Shown here: positions 29,332 to 37,266 of the stretch, in pieces
How the letters are laid out: the number at the start of each line of letters is the position of its first letter
Numbering within the stretch: position 1 is the stretch's first letter
Source of the DNA: a virus
DNA length: 64,000 bases
Reading direction: 5' to 3' (one strand)
Virus record (IMG/VR): IMGVR_UViG_3300021964_000024
Coordinates: 1-64,000 of that record
Translations under genes and position numbers: made by a program
The notes under the pieces: generated by a model
Told to the model about the DNA's origin: nothing
What the model saw: only the letters and a program-made list of their open reading frames with translations
Databases searched by the model: none

Positions 29332-30395
29332 TACTGTCTCATCAATTCAGCAAATCTATTAGCGATACCTTTAATTGAATTAGGTTTAATCAACTTGATC
29401 TGTCTCAACTCCTCATTCTTTTGAGTCAGATAATCCTTCATAGTGATTTCAATCGCACCCGCCGGTTTCGTTTGACCCAAAGGATTAATGTCGATCCAAT
29501 TACCATCCGCATCTTCGTAGTGATGAGTGCCAAGATATTGTGGCATCTCTCCGTACACAATCATTGACGTTTCTGTTCCTGCAGGGTTGAGGTATGAGAG
29601 TTCTTCCCCTGTTACAAAAGTACCGTCCGTGAGGTTCTTAGTGTTTAAGTAATACGTCAACTTATATGTAGAGGTAGGATTGAAAGGAATATCACTAACC
29701 GTAGCCTTTCTTCCAAATGGATCGATAGTCACTCTGAATGTAGTAACCAGAATATCGTCTTGCAATAAAGACCACAATAAAGGACTTGCAAAAGTCTCTG
29801 CCTCTTGTACGTCTGTTCTTTCCAATTCAACAATACCATTAGAATTTGGTGTGACCACTTGATCTTGAACTACAGATTCAGTAACAACGTTCTCTGTATC
29901 AATAACAAAAGTACCAAGTGCAAGATCACGTTTAATAATACGTCCTCTGGTAGTTGTTTGGTTACCTGTAACTATTGACCCGACTTCAAACTGATCAGGA
30001 TCTTGTCCGACAATTTTAGTTCTAAAGATGGGTTTGTTGTCATCATCGTAGTAATCAACCACGTCCGGTTGTTGCAGTTGTACTGTGACCATACGATGAG
30101 GATATCTTTTCTGAGCAGCACCGTGGACTTCATTTACTGTTAGTGGCCATCCGTTCTCACGTATGTGATCGTTTACTAAGAAGAATGTCCAGTAGTAATC
30201 GGTAGTTCCGTAAATTTTAAAAGAGGTCTGATCAGGTCTCTCATTTACTGGGATAGTATAGTCTTCTAAAAAAAGATCCCTATCCTTGATCTCATCGATC
30301 AAGTCAACATATTGAGTTATGTTGGTAAACAGTGAGTACGAGTTCTCGTTTCCAAACTTATAAAGTACAGGTTTAAAGTTACTGAAGTATGCCAT
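29331..30395 (-). CDS. 53: Baseplate wedge protein gp53
   Basis: 354 residues versus 196 in T4. The N-terminal half has the LysM-like gp53 signature: TSFKIYGTTDYYWTFFLVND followed by HIRENGWPLT. The C-terminus (QKNEELRQIKLIKPNSIKGI) matches the T4 gp53 ending 'ENEKLRQIKIIAKSDIN'. The extra ~150 residues are a central beta-rich insertion (~110-290). gp53 clamps neighbouring wedges together. Coupled to gp48 and gp27 by single-base overlaps. Confidence 0.85.
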   Translation of the reverse strand: MAYFSNFKPVLYKFGNENSYSLFTNITQYVDLIDEIKDRDLFLEDYTIPVNERPDQTSFKIYGTTDYYWTFFLVNDHIRENGWPLTVNEVHGAAQKRYPHRMVTVQLQQPDVVDYYDDDNKPIFRTKIVGQDPDQFEVGSIVTGNQTTTRGRIIKRDLALGTFVIDTENVVTESVVQDQVVTPNSNGIVELERTDVQEAETFASPLLWSLLQDDILVTTFRVTIDPFGRKATVSDIPFNPTSTYKLTYYLNTKNLTDGTFVTGEELSYLNPAGTETSMIVYGEMPQYLGTHHYEDADGNWIDINPLGQTKPAGAIEITMKDYLTQKNEELRQIKLIKPNSIKGIANRFAELMRQ

Positions 30396-31456
30396 TAAAA
30401 TCCTTCCTCAATTTTTTCACGAGTGAGTGCTCTTGTCTCTTGGAAATTAAGAGTCATGTCTACTTCCAAGAAGTGACCGTCTGAGTGCATTGCCATTGAA
30501 CTAGCGTTGTACGTAGTAGAAACGTCTCTCAGATAACAGTCTTGAATTTGCATTAGTCCCGGCATAGGATTACCATCGTATTCAAACTCAATTTTAAACT
30601 TGTTAGGAAAACGATAACCAAGAGAGATCTCAGTATCACCTACCGATACCCCAATGTTAGCAGGATACAGTTCGGTTCTGAGAAACTTGATAATGTTCTT
30701 GACTTCATTTGCCTCTCGTTGTGACCGTGCAAGAAACTTAAATGCAAATGCAAACTCACGAATGTTTGGTTGCTTGAATAGAACACGTGAGTTAGGGTTC
30801 AGAGTAACACCACCTGCAAGTTTCTGTGCTGCTTGTGACTCTGCGGCAAACGTACCAAATTTAGATGCAAGTTGAATACCTGCAAGTTTCGCAACGTCTG
30901 CACCCGATCCTCCTGTCAATCCACTTACAAAAGATCCAACCCCTTTTGTCATAGACTCCGCAAATCCCATTCCACCTTCCATCATGGCACCAGTGGCACC
31001 AAGGTCAAAGTTCTCGTAGGTTACGTTATCACGGAATGCTAGACCCGCAGGTAGATAGAGTTCGACTGAATCATTAGATATATCAACAGTTCCACCTTGA
31101 GTAGAAGCTGATTGTTGACCCCTCCAAGTATCGATATTTCCTTGTAGAGTTCTGATTTGGTTTCGAATATCAGCGAGTTGTTCTTTGAACTGAGTTTCAC
31201 TTTGATCTTCGTTCGCTGCTTCTGCCTGAATTTCTTGGTACTGTTTTTCCAATTCCCTAATGTCTGCTTCCGCTCTAGAGATTTTTTCCTTGAACGCATC
31301 TCCCGCCAACTCTCCAGTAGCTTTAGTTTCTACTAAAGAGAAAATCACTCGTGCTTTGTAGTCATCCTCGTTTTCAAAAGGATAATGAAATCTTCTGCCG
31401 CCATTAGCGTTTGTGTTAGGATCGGTGTTTGATGACTGTCCCAGTATATCTGCCAT
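30395..31456 (-). CDS. 48: Baseplate tail-tube cap gp48
   Basis: 353 residues, near T4 gp48 (364). A coiled coil lies at ~55-115 (RAEADIRELEKQYQEIQAEA), then a Gly-rich hydrophobic segment and a tail-tube fold C-terminus (NIREFAFAFKFLARSQREAN, FKIEFEYDGNPMPGLMQIQD, EVDMTLNFQETRALT). gp48 starts the tail tube on the hub. First gene of the leftward hub operon, 41 nt downstream of an exact late promoter. It could alternatively be a gp54-type protein; the position next to gp53 favours gp48. Confidence 0.75.
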   Translation of the reverse strand: MADILGQSSNTDPNTNANGGRRFHYPFENEDDYKARVIFSLVETKATGELAGDAFKEKISRAEADIRELEKQYQEIQAEAANEDQSETQFKEQLADIRNQIRTLQGNIDTWRGQQSASTQGGTVDISNDSVELYLPAGLAFRDNVTYENFDLGATGAMMEGGMGFAESMTKGVGSFVSGLTGGSGADVAKLAGIQLASKFGTFAAESQAAQKLAGGVTLNPNSRVLFKQPNIREFAFAFKFLARSQREANEVKNIIKFLRTELYPANIGVSVGDTEISLGYRFPNKFKIEFEYDGNPMPGLMQIQDCYLRDVSTTYNASSMAMHSDGHFLEVDMTLNFQETRALTREKIEEGF

Positions 31457-31467
31457 GTTAGAGTTCC

Positions 31468-31475
31468 AATAAATA
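31468..31475 (+). promoter_or_regulatory. Probable late promoter, rightward (gp4 operon)
   Basis: AATAAATA, seven of eight matches to the late consensus, upstream of gp4. Transcription starting ~10 nt downstream would begin after the ATG at 31477, which favours the ATG at 31504 as the gp4 start. Confidence 0.45.
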
Positions 31476-31496
31476 GATGTATAAAATACCTGAAAC

Positions 31497-31504
31497 TATT
31501 TATA
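31497..31504 (-). promoter_or_regulatory. Late promoter, leftward (gp48-gp53-hub operon)
   Basis: Exact TATAAATA on the minus strand, about 40 nt before the gp48 start. It shares the 48-nt divergent gap with a rightward near-match at 31468-31475. Confidence 0.75.
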
Positions 31505-32016
31505 TGAAAACGTACAAGGGAATATACAAAATTAAAAATCCCCAGAAATATAGAGGGGATGCAGATAATGTTGTCTACCGTTCAGGGTGGGAACAGAAGG
31601 TCATGATCTGGGCAGACACTTCTCCGCAAATAGTGGAGTGGTCTAGTGAAGAGGTTATTATACCATACTTATGCGAAACAGACAAGAGAATGCACAGATA
31701 TTTTGTAGATTTTTTAGTACGGTTCAAAGATGGTCGCACGGTATTGGTCGAAGTCAAACCTGCAAAAGAGACATTACCACCCAAATCAGGTAGGGGTGTT
31801 GCTCGTCAGAGAGTACTCAATGAAGGATTGACATATATAAAGAACGTGTCTAAATGGAATGCGGCAAAAGAATTCTGTAAAGACCGTGGTTGGCACTTCG
31901 AAATCTGGACAGAGAATGAATTACGTAAGATGGGACTACTACCCAAACCCATGGGTAAGAAACCCTTCAAACCATTGAAGAAGATGAAACCCTACAGGAA
32001 ACCTAAGAAAAAGTGA
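31504..32016 (+). CDS. 4: Head completion protein gp4
   Basis: 170 residues from ATG 31504 (179 from an in-frame ATG at 31477). Closely follows T4 gp4: NPQKYRGDADNVVYRSGWEQ, SPQIVEWSSEEVIIPYLCE, YFVDFLVRFKDGRTVLVEVK, WNAAKEFCKDRGWHFEIWTE. The Glu/Asp-x(n)-Glu-x-Lys pattern in FVDF...VLVEVKP is the PD-(D/E)xK-like nuclease core of the family. gp4 is needed to complete filled heads before tail joining. The C-terminal ~30 residues are very basic (Lys/Pro-rich). Overlaps the next gene by 4 nt. Confidence 0.85.
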   Translation: MKTYKGIYKIKNPQKYRGDADNVVYRSGWEQKVMIWADTSPQIVEWSSEEVIIPYLCETDKRMHRYFVDFLVRFKDGRTVLVEVKPAKETLPPKSGRGVARQRVLNEGLTYIKNVSKWNAAKEFCKDRGWHFEIWTENELRKMGLLPKPMGKKPFKPLKKMKPYRKPKKK

Positions 32017-32591
32017 ATAGAGTATTTTTTATCGGTATGAATCGCATTGCGACAAAATCGTTTTCGCATCTATTTAGAGACTCAGGATACAAATCATTCC
32101 ATTACAGTTGTATGGACACAATGACAGGTCAGTCCATTATACTTGCACAACAGATGCAGAACAATCTGGATGAATTTAGACCCGTCATGCACGGTATGGA
32201 CAAAGCACACGTCTATAGTGACATGTTCTGGCACAGAGAAAATGTCTGGATTGATGGTGTTAAGATGTATCGTGAAATACAGAATCAACACCCAGATGCC
32301 TATTTTATTTTACAAACAAGGGATATGGACGCATGGTTACTTAGTAAAGAAAACCATAAAGGGGGAGCGTACATAAAACGTTGCATGGACTTTCACGGAG
32401 TCAATCAACAAGAAATGATTGATTGGTTCAAGTACGACAGAGAAAAACACGAAAAGGCAGTGCGTAAACATTTCCTTGGATACGATAAGTTCCTTGAGTA
32501 TGACCTTGACAATGACCCTATCACTAAATTGATCGATTTCTTGAAACCAGAATTTTTCTTGCAGGAAAAGTACTGGGGACACTATAAATAA
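32013..32591 (+). CDS. Sulfotransferase-like protein
   Basis: 192 residues. The N-terminus VFFIGMNRIATKSFSHLFRD resembles the PAPS 5'-phosphosulfate loop of small sulfotransferases (G-x-x-R/K-x-x-T-[KT]-S). A later strand and loop (YFILQTRDMDAWLLSKENHK) fits the 3'-phosphate motif, where Arg-Asp precedes the binding Ser. It is translationally coupled to gp4 by a 4-nt overlap, which is an odd place for a metabolic enzyme. Substrate unknown: a virion glycan or a host surface sugar would be plausible given the sugar-modifying genes at 44-60 kb. Assignment is by motif only. Confidence 0.6.
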   Translation: MNRVFFIGMNRIATKSFSHLFRDSGYKSFHYSCMDTMTGQSIILAQQMQNNLDEFRPVMHGMDKAHVYSDMFWHRENVWIDGVKMYREIQNQHPDAYFILQTRDMDAWLLSKENHKGGAYIKRCMDFHGVNQQEMIDWFKYDREKHEKAVRKHFLGYDKFLEYDLDNDPITKLIDFLKPEFFLQEKYWGHYK

Positions 32592-32602
32592 ACATATAAA
32601 TA
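32583..32602 (+). promoter_or_regulatory. Tandem late promoters
   Basis: Two exact TATAAATA octamers, 32583-32590 and 32595-32602, 12 bp apart. The first overlaps the end of the sulfotransferase-like gene. They precede the ATG at 32629, which has a GGGATAG ribosome-binding region. Confidence 0.75.
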
Positions 32603-32628
32603 AAAGAAGAGTTTTTAAGGGATAGTAG

Positions 32629-33213
32629 ATGTCAGACATCTTTAACAGATTAAGTATTCAAGCGTTTCGTTCGGGGATTACTCCACGTACCGAAGAATCA
32701 CGTAAGTGGTTCTTGAAGAAAGCGCAGAATATGAGAAGCATCAATCGTGAAGCGTTGATGCAAGAAGATCCTCTCAAGTCGAGATCTAAACAGATCGTTG
32801 GCGGGATGTTCATGTTCGGATATGATCCCAAACACAAAGACACACTACCATACTATGATGTGTTTCCGTTAGTGATAGTACTTGGCCCGGCAGAGGGAGG
32901 ATTCTTAGGATTGAATCTACATTACCTACCTCCAAAGTTGCGTCTTTTATTCTTCTCTAACTTGATGGATATTCAGGGTAGTAAGTTGAGTGAAAATGAT
33001 AAGTTCAGTTTGACTTATCGTACACTAAAGAAAGCGTCAAACTTGAGATACTTTAAACCGTGTATTAAGCACTATTTGAATGCTCAAGTAACAAGTAAGT
33101 TCGCAGAAGTACTTGCACCAGAGTGGGAGATTGCAGTGTTCTTACCAACCGCACAGTTCCGTAAACGTTCTAGTGCAAAAGTATTCTCAGATAGTAGGCA
33201 GATGATAGGATGA
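32629..33213 (+). CDS. Conserved tail-module protein, unknown function
   Basis: 194 residues. The N-terminus is helical and basic; the core reads GGMFMFGYDPKHKDTLPYYD, VFPLVIVLGPAEGGFLGLNL, HYLPPKLRLLFFSNLMD, a pattern I associate with a conserved protein of T4-like and jumbo myoviruses without an assigned function. First gene of a rightward tail operon behind tandem late promoters. Overlaps the next start by 4 nt. A tail or neck completion factor is possible from context. Confidence 0.7.
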   Translation: MSDIFNRLSIQAFRSGITPRTEESRKWFLKKAQNMRSINREALMQEDPLKSRSKQIVGGMFMFGYDPKHKDTLPYYDVFPLVIVLGPAEGGFLGLNLHYLPPKLRLLFFSNLMDIQGSKLSENDKFSLTYRTLKKASNLRYFKPCIKHYLNAQVTSKFAEVLAPEWEIAVFLPTAQFRKRSSAKVFSDSRQMIG

Positions 33214-33941
33214 GTTTTAGTATAGAGACACTGAAGGCACAGATTACTCAGTCGGGTGGTCTTGCAATGAAGAATCAGTTCATGGTAGAACTACCACAAC
33301 TTGAGTCGTTCCCTATGGACATTCGTGAACTGGATGTCATGTGTCTGACTACATCATTGCCTGGCAGACAGGTAATGTCGCAAGAAGTTACCGTGGGTAC
33401 GACACAAAGAAAAATTGCAAATGGTTTTGCAACCACAGATATGCAGATGACTTTCTTAGTTGCAAATAACCACATGATACGTCAATACTTCGAAGCATGG
33501 CAAAACGAAGCACATAACCAAACAGAGAAAACTGTAGGGTACTTCGAAGATTATACATATGACGTGAAGATACATACAATAGAAAGAGGACTGAGACTTG
33601 CCTTGTTTAAAAAACAACTGGGTTTCATGGACAACGTACCTAGTGTTATCAAGAATAGACTTCCTGATCTAGGGCCGATTGATCTTTCTCAGGGTGAGAT
33701 AGACTTAGGTGCATCTTTCCCTATGAAACAAACATACACGTGTACACTATTTGAGTGTTACCCGACTTCGTTACAAGAACAAGCGTTGAGTAGTTCGGAT
33801 GAAGGATACATGGAACTCACCGTCCAACTCTCTTACACTGATTTTGAAAGTAAAGCAGGTGAATTTACTAGTGAAGGTGAATCTTTTGGTCGAGGCGTTG
33901 CTGGCGCTGTAGGCGGTTTGATTGGCAGAGCACTTGGTTAA
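33210..33941 (+). CDS. Tail-tube-fold protein (gp54/gp19 type)
   Basis: 243 residues. The N-terminal half looks like a tail-tube beta sandwich: AMKNQFMVELPQLESFPMDI, CLTTSLPGRQVMSQEVTVGT, MTFLVANNHMIRQYFEAWQN. It ends MELTVQLSYTDFES plus a Gly-rich tail. Longer than the T4 tube protein gp19 (163 aa) and shorter than gp54 (320 aa). Because it sits directly before the chaperones and tape measure and next to gp48/gp53, a gp54-type tube initiator is my first choice; the main tube protein is the alternative. Confidence 0.6.
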   Translation: MSFSIETLKAQITQSGGLAMKNQFMVELPQLESFPMDIRELDVMCLTTSLPGRQVMSQEVTVGTTQRKIANGFATTDMQMTFLVANNHMIRQYFEAWQNEAHNQTEKTVGYFEDYTYDVKIHTIERGLRLALFKKQLGFMDNVPSVIKNRLPDLGPIDLSQGEIDLGASFPMKQTYTCTLFECYPTSLQEQALSSSDEGYMELTVQLSYTDFESKAGEFTSEGESFGRGVAGAVGGLIGRALG

Positions 33942-33972
33942 ATTTAATTATTAATATATTGGAGAACACATT

Positions 33973-34680
33973 ATGGCATTACCCAAGTTAAACGAGTCCC
34001 CGAATTACAGTACGACAATTCCGTCTACGGGGCAAAAGGTGACGTTCCGTCCATACCTAGTCAAAGAAGAAAAGGTATTGATGATTGCGTTTGAGACAGG
34101 AGATCAGAACCAATCGCTTCAGGCGATTTGTGATACACTAGAAGCGTGTATCTCTGAGGAAATTGATGTAAAGAATCTTTGCACATTTGACATTGAGTAT
34201 CTGTTCACACAGATTCGATCTAAGTCAGTGGGTGAGACAGCAACCATCACTCTTCCTTGTTCTGAATGCGACAAGAGAACAGAGGTTGGTGTTTCATTAC
34301 AGGATATCAATATCGATGTGGGTGACGTTGAAAACACAATTCAGTTGACCGACAGTATTAGTATTCAGATGAAATACCCTTCGTATGCACAGGTTCTCAG
34401 TCTAGATCTCGCTAATGCGAACGACACTGAAGTAGGATTCAACATGATTGCAAAGTGTATCTCTGCAATTTTGACTGAAGAGGAAAGGATTGATACCAAA
34501 GATGTCAAGGAAGATGAAGTCATGTCATTCATCGAACAGATGACTGCGGATCAGTTCAAGAATGTGACACAGTTCTTGCAGGACATTCCAACGTTGAACC
34601 AAGACGTTGAATATATCTGTAACAGTTGTGGTCATGAAAACAAAACCAGACTTAAAGGGATTAACGATTTTTTATCATAA
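33973..34680 (+). CDS. 26: gp26-like tail assembly chaperone (G-like)
   Basis: 235 residues of the T4 baseplate/gp26 family: FRPYLVKEEKVLMIAFETGD, FDIEYLFTQIRSKSVGETAT. Two CxxC pairs (Cys96/99 and Cys216/219) look like a zinc-binding ribbon. Preceded by a clear GGAG ribosome-binding site. The gene ends in the heptamer TTTTTTA at 34668-34674, in the register for -1 slippage, leading into the next frame. Its position immediately upstream of the tape measure is that of the lambda G gene. Confidence 0.8.
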   Translation: MALPKLNESPNYSTTIPSTGQKVTFRPYLVKEEKVLMIAFETGDQNQSLQAICDTLEACISEEIDVKNLCTFDIEYLFTQIRSKSVGETATITLPCSECDKRTEVGVSLQDINIDVGDVENTIQLTDSISIQMKYPSYAQVLSLDLANANDTEVGFNMIAKCISAILTEEERIDTKDVKEDEVMSFIEQMTADQFKNVTQFLQDIPTLNQDVEYICNSCGHENKTRLKGINDFLS

Positions 34681-34871
34681 ACCTTTCTCACGATAATTTG
34701 GTCAATTACTATAAGACCAATTTTTCGTTGATGCAACACCACAATTATAGTTTGGCAGACATTGAAACAATGATGCCGTGGGAAAGGGAGATTTATGTCG
34801 CTATGTTAGTTGACTGGGTGAAGGAAGAGAATGATCGTATAAAACAAGAACAGATGAAACACGGACATTAA
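34665..34871 (+). CDS. gp51-like extension reached by frameshift (T-like)
   Basis: Open -1 frame relative to the gp26-like gene, with no ATG until 34731. Translated after the slip it reads IINLSHDNLVNYYKTNFSLM, then QHHNYSLADIETMMPWEREI, then YVAMLVDWVKEENDRIKQEQ, ending MKHGH. The motif ADIETMMPWEREIYVAML is typical of short downstream partners of tail chaperones, where such residues fold as helices. The predicted fusion is 299 residues (234 from the gp26 frame plus 65). If translated independently from ATG 34731 it would be only 46 residues and would lose the conserved start. The boundaries give the open frame, not a start codon. Confidence 0.7.
   Translation, partial: RFFIINLSHDNLVNYYKTNFSLMQHHNYSLADIETMMPWEREIYVAMLVDWVKEENDRIKQEQMKHGH
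34668..34674 (+). other. Candidate -1 ribosomal slippery site
   Basis: Zero-frame codons GAT TTT TTA TCA TAA contain T-TTT-TTA, a canonical X-XXY-YYZ heptamer. After a -1 slip the reading continues TTT TTT ATC ATA AAC with no stop for 65 further codons. The previous stop in the -1 frame (TAA, 34662-34664) lies only 4 nt before the heptamer. A 6-bp inverted repeat (TTGGTC 34698-34703, GACCAA 34715-34720) lies downstream, though at a longer distance than typical stimulators. Confidence 0.7.
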
Positions 34872-34874
34872 GAA

Positions 34875-37040
34875 ATGGCAGATAACGAAAAGTTACTTCA
34901 GGCAATAGATGCGTTAAGGTTTGAGAATGCTCAGTACCATGACGAAAACTATCTGAAGCAAGGTAAGCAAGTAGCTAACTCAGAGGTTACCGTCAAACTT
35001 ATGGCGGAACTTGTTGATGAGTTTCGTCAGGGCAGAGCTGACGATAAACTTGATGCCGAAGAACGAAGACGTGACGCTGCAAAAGATCAAGGATCTGGAG
35101 GGCCAAAACCACCCGAAAGAAGTAATCGAGATGACACTGACGTTGATTTCGGACTCAGTGGAATCCTTGCTACTGTTGCAGGAATTGGTGCCGCAGTTGC
35201 AGGATTTGCAGTAGGTCTAGTTCAGGGTGTTTCAAATATCTTCAAACTTGCCACTGCAGCTTTCCGTACACGTCTTACCGCCATCTTTGCACCAGTGACT
35301 AGATTCGTCGATGCAATTACAGATGTATTTGGTAAACGTGGTTCGTCACAATTCCTCAAAGGAAACACCTACAAAACTCTAGGGAATCTGACCAAGTACT
35401 TCCGTGGTTTCGCAGATATCATCAAAAGCGTTGAGACTCGTTTCGCTAGAATAGGTACTCAGATCACACAGTTCAGTAGAACTGTTCGTTCGTATGCAGG
35501 AATGCTTACAAACGTTGTTAAGGATTTTGGTAAATTAAAACTCAATCAAATCGGGGCGGCGTTCTCCAGATTCACACAAGGTATTGTAAACTTCCAGAGA
35601 TCTGTTGTTAAATATATGACGTTCGGTGAGAACAGAGCGCTAACCGGACTCTTAGAAAAGATAACCAAACCAGTCAAGAATTTCATAAACGGTTTACGTG
35701 GTGTTGGTGAAAGCACCAGTAAAATTGCTAAGACCATGAAATCTTTCTTTGGTGCGTTCAAAGTGATTGGACGATTCGTTGCATTCCCTCTTACTGTAGT
35801 AATGGGTTTGATCGATTCCTTCAAGGGCGCAAGAGACAATATGGAAGGCAGAGTTGGTGCATTCGATAAAATTCTTTCTGGTGCAATCGGTGCAATCGCA
35901 GGACTTATTAAAGGTCTTATTCTAGTACCGATTGATCTACTCAAATCTGGTATCTCTTGGGTCGCCAAAAAACTAGGGTTTGAGAACTTTGCTAACTTAC
36001 TTGACTCGTTCAGTTTCGCAGACTCCTTTATGGAATTCACTTCACGATTGACAGATGGGTTCATATACACTTTCAGAAATGCCATTGACAGTATTATGAA
36101 ACCTTTCGAAGATGGTGTAGACTTGGGTTCTATTTTTGAGTTTGTGGTCACCCTACCCTATAAGATAGTAACTAGTCTTCTTGATTTAACTAAGTCTGCT
36201 GTCGGTTCATTGTTAGGTTTGTTTGGTGCAACAGATGCAGAAGAAGCACTAGGATCATTTAGTTTCACAGACATGTTTGATAGTCTGATCCAGTTCGTAA
36301 AGGAACTACCGACCAGATTGGCAAATGCATTGTTAAGTTTCTTCGAAGATCCAATAGGTGCCATCAAAGACGGTCTTCAGATTGCGGGTAACTTTGCAAG
36401 TATGGCAGGGGCAAAAATTAAAAGTCTATTAGTAGGTCTGTTACCAGACCCAGATAGTCTTGTAGCAAATCTAGTACCGGACGCTCTTTATGAATGGGCA
36501 AATGAACCACCACCTGCTCCACCTGAACCTGTAGTTGCAGACGTACCTGCTACTGAGACACAAAATCCAATATCCAGATCAGAAGAACCACAAGAAATTC
36601 GTGGGGTAGATGAAGATGGTTTTGAATACATCGAACGTAGAAGACCCGCTTCTATGGATAGACCCGCCAGTACTGCGATTGCAGGTACTAGGGATATTTA
36701 CGGTGAAGAGTTTATTGATCCGGTAACAGGAGAGTCAAGAAGACAGAAGGTCTTTGAAGCGGATCCAATGATTGCCGCAAAACTGCAGAAGGACAATGAT
36801 GAGTTCTTTGCAGAGATGGATCGACTTGAGGCGGCAAAAAACACTAGGGGTCAAGACTTAGATCAGATGTCTAGAACGAATGCTCAGTCAGCTTCTTCAG
36901 GAATGAATGTTGTGGTGAGTGCACCAAATCAGACAAGTACGACTACAAACAATTCAAATACTGCAGCCATAATAGACCAAAACCTGCCAACCGTAGATAC
37001 GAATGACAGGTCTTGGGGTTTAGGTGGATCTTTCGGTTAA
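34875..37040 (+). CDS. 29: Tape measure protein (gp29-type)
   Basis: 721 residues versus 590 in T4 gp29. Start 4 nt after the frameshift product's stop. Residues ~95-120 are a hydrophobic Gly/Ala segment (GILATVAGIGAAVAGFAVGL), followed by long amphipathic helices rich in Phe, Arg and Lys (TRFARIGTQITQFSRTVRSY) and further hydrophobic segments ~320-350 and ~430-455. The C-terminal ~180 residues are Pro/Glu-rich and disordered-looking. Its place right after G/GT-like chaperones is diagnostic of tape measures, whose length sets tail length. Converges with the next gene, sharing the TTAA at the stop codons. Confidence 0.75.
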   Translation: MADNEKLLQAIDALRFENAQYHDENYLKQGKQVANSEVTVKLMAELVDEFRQGRADDKLDAEERRRDAAKDQGSGGPKPPERSNRDDTDVDFGLSGILATVAGIGAAVAGFAVGLVQGVSNIFKLATAAFRTRLTAIFAPVTRFVDAITDVFGKRGSSQFLKGNTYKTLGNLTKYFRGFADIIKSVETRFARIGTQITQFSRTVRSYAGMLTNVVKDFGKLKLNQIGAAFSRFTQGIVNFQRSVVKYMTFGENRALTGLLEKITKPVKNFINGLRGVGESTSKIAKTMKSFFGAFKVIGRFVAFPLTVVMGLIDSFKGARDNMEGRVGAFDKILSGAIGAIAGLIKGLILVPIDLLKSGISWVAKKLGFENFANLLDSFSFADSFMEFTSRLTDGFIYTFRNAIDSIMKPFEDGVDLGSIFEFVVTLPYKIVTSLLDLTKSAVGSLLGLFGATDAEEALGSFSFTDMFDSLIQFVKELPTRLANALLSFFEDPIGAIKDGLQIAGNFASMAGAKIKSLLVGLLPDPDSLVANLVPDALYEWANEPPPAPPEPVVADVPATETQNPISRSEEPQEIRGVDEDGFEYIERRRPASMDRPASTAIAGTRDIYGEEFIDPVTGESRRQKVFEADPMIAAKLQKDNDEFFAEMDRLEAAKNTRGQDLDQMSRTNAQSASSGMNVVVSAPNQTSTTTNNSNTAAIIDQNLPTVDTNDRSWGLGGSFG

Positions 37041-37255
37041 AGAACAGTTAGCAACTCTTCAATCAGGGTTGCTTTCTTCTTACGTCTATCCAACTCTACT
37101 CCGTTCTCTCTACCCAACTTCTCAAGTTGTGCCTTGGTGAGTTTTCCTAGAGACTCGGCAGTGTGGGTTGGTTCGGAAACTTCATCAAAGATAGTTTTCC
37201 CGAAGTCACCCTCTGCTGAGACAGGAGCAAAGATTTTCTTAAGCCAATTAAACAT
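37037..37255 (-). CDS. Small HeH/SAP-like protein
   Basis: 72 residues. The C-terminal half (KLTKAQLEKLGRENGVELDR, then RKKKATLIEEL) is a helix-extended-loop-helix motif of the HeH/LEM/SAP/Rho-N type, seen in many phage proteins and often nucleic-acid binding. The N-terminus (MFNWLKKIFAP) is amphipathic. It follows gp32 by 11 nt in the same direction, so it may be co-expressed with DNA replication functions. Confidence 0.65.
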   Translation of the reverse strand: MFNWLKKIFAPVSAEGDFGKTIFDEVSEPTHTAESLGKLTKAQLEKLGRENGVELDRRKKKATLIEELLTVL

Positions 37256-37266
37256 AGTGTATCTCC

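Noticed and set aside
35546-36151. Minus-strand 201-codon open frame
   Set aside because: Antisense of the tape measure gene, with no ribosome-binding site, promoter or recognisable domain.
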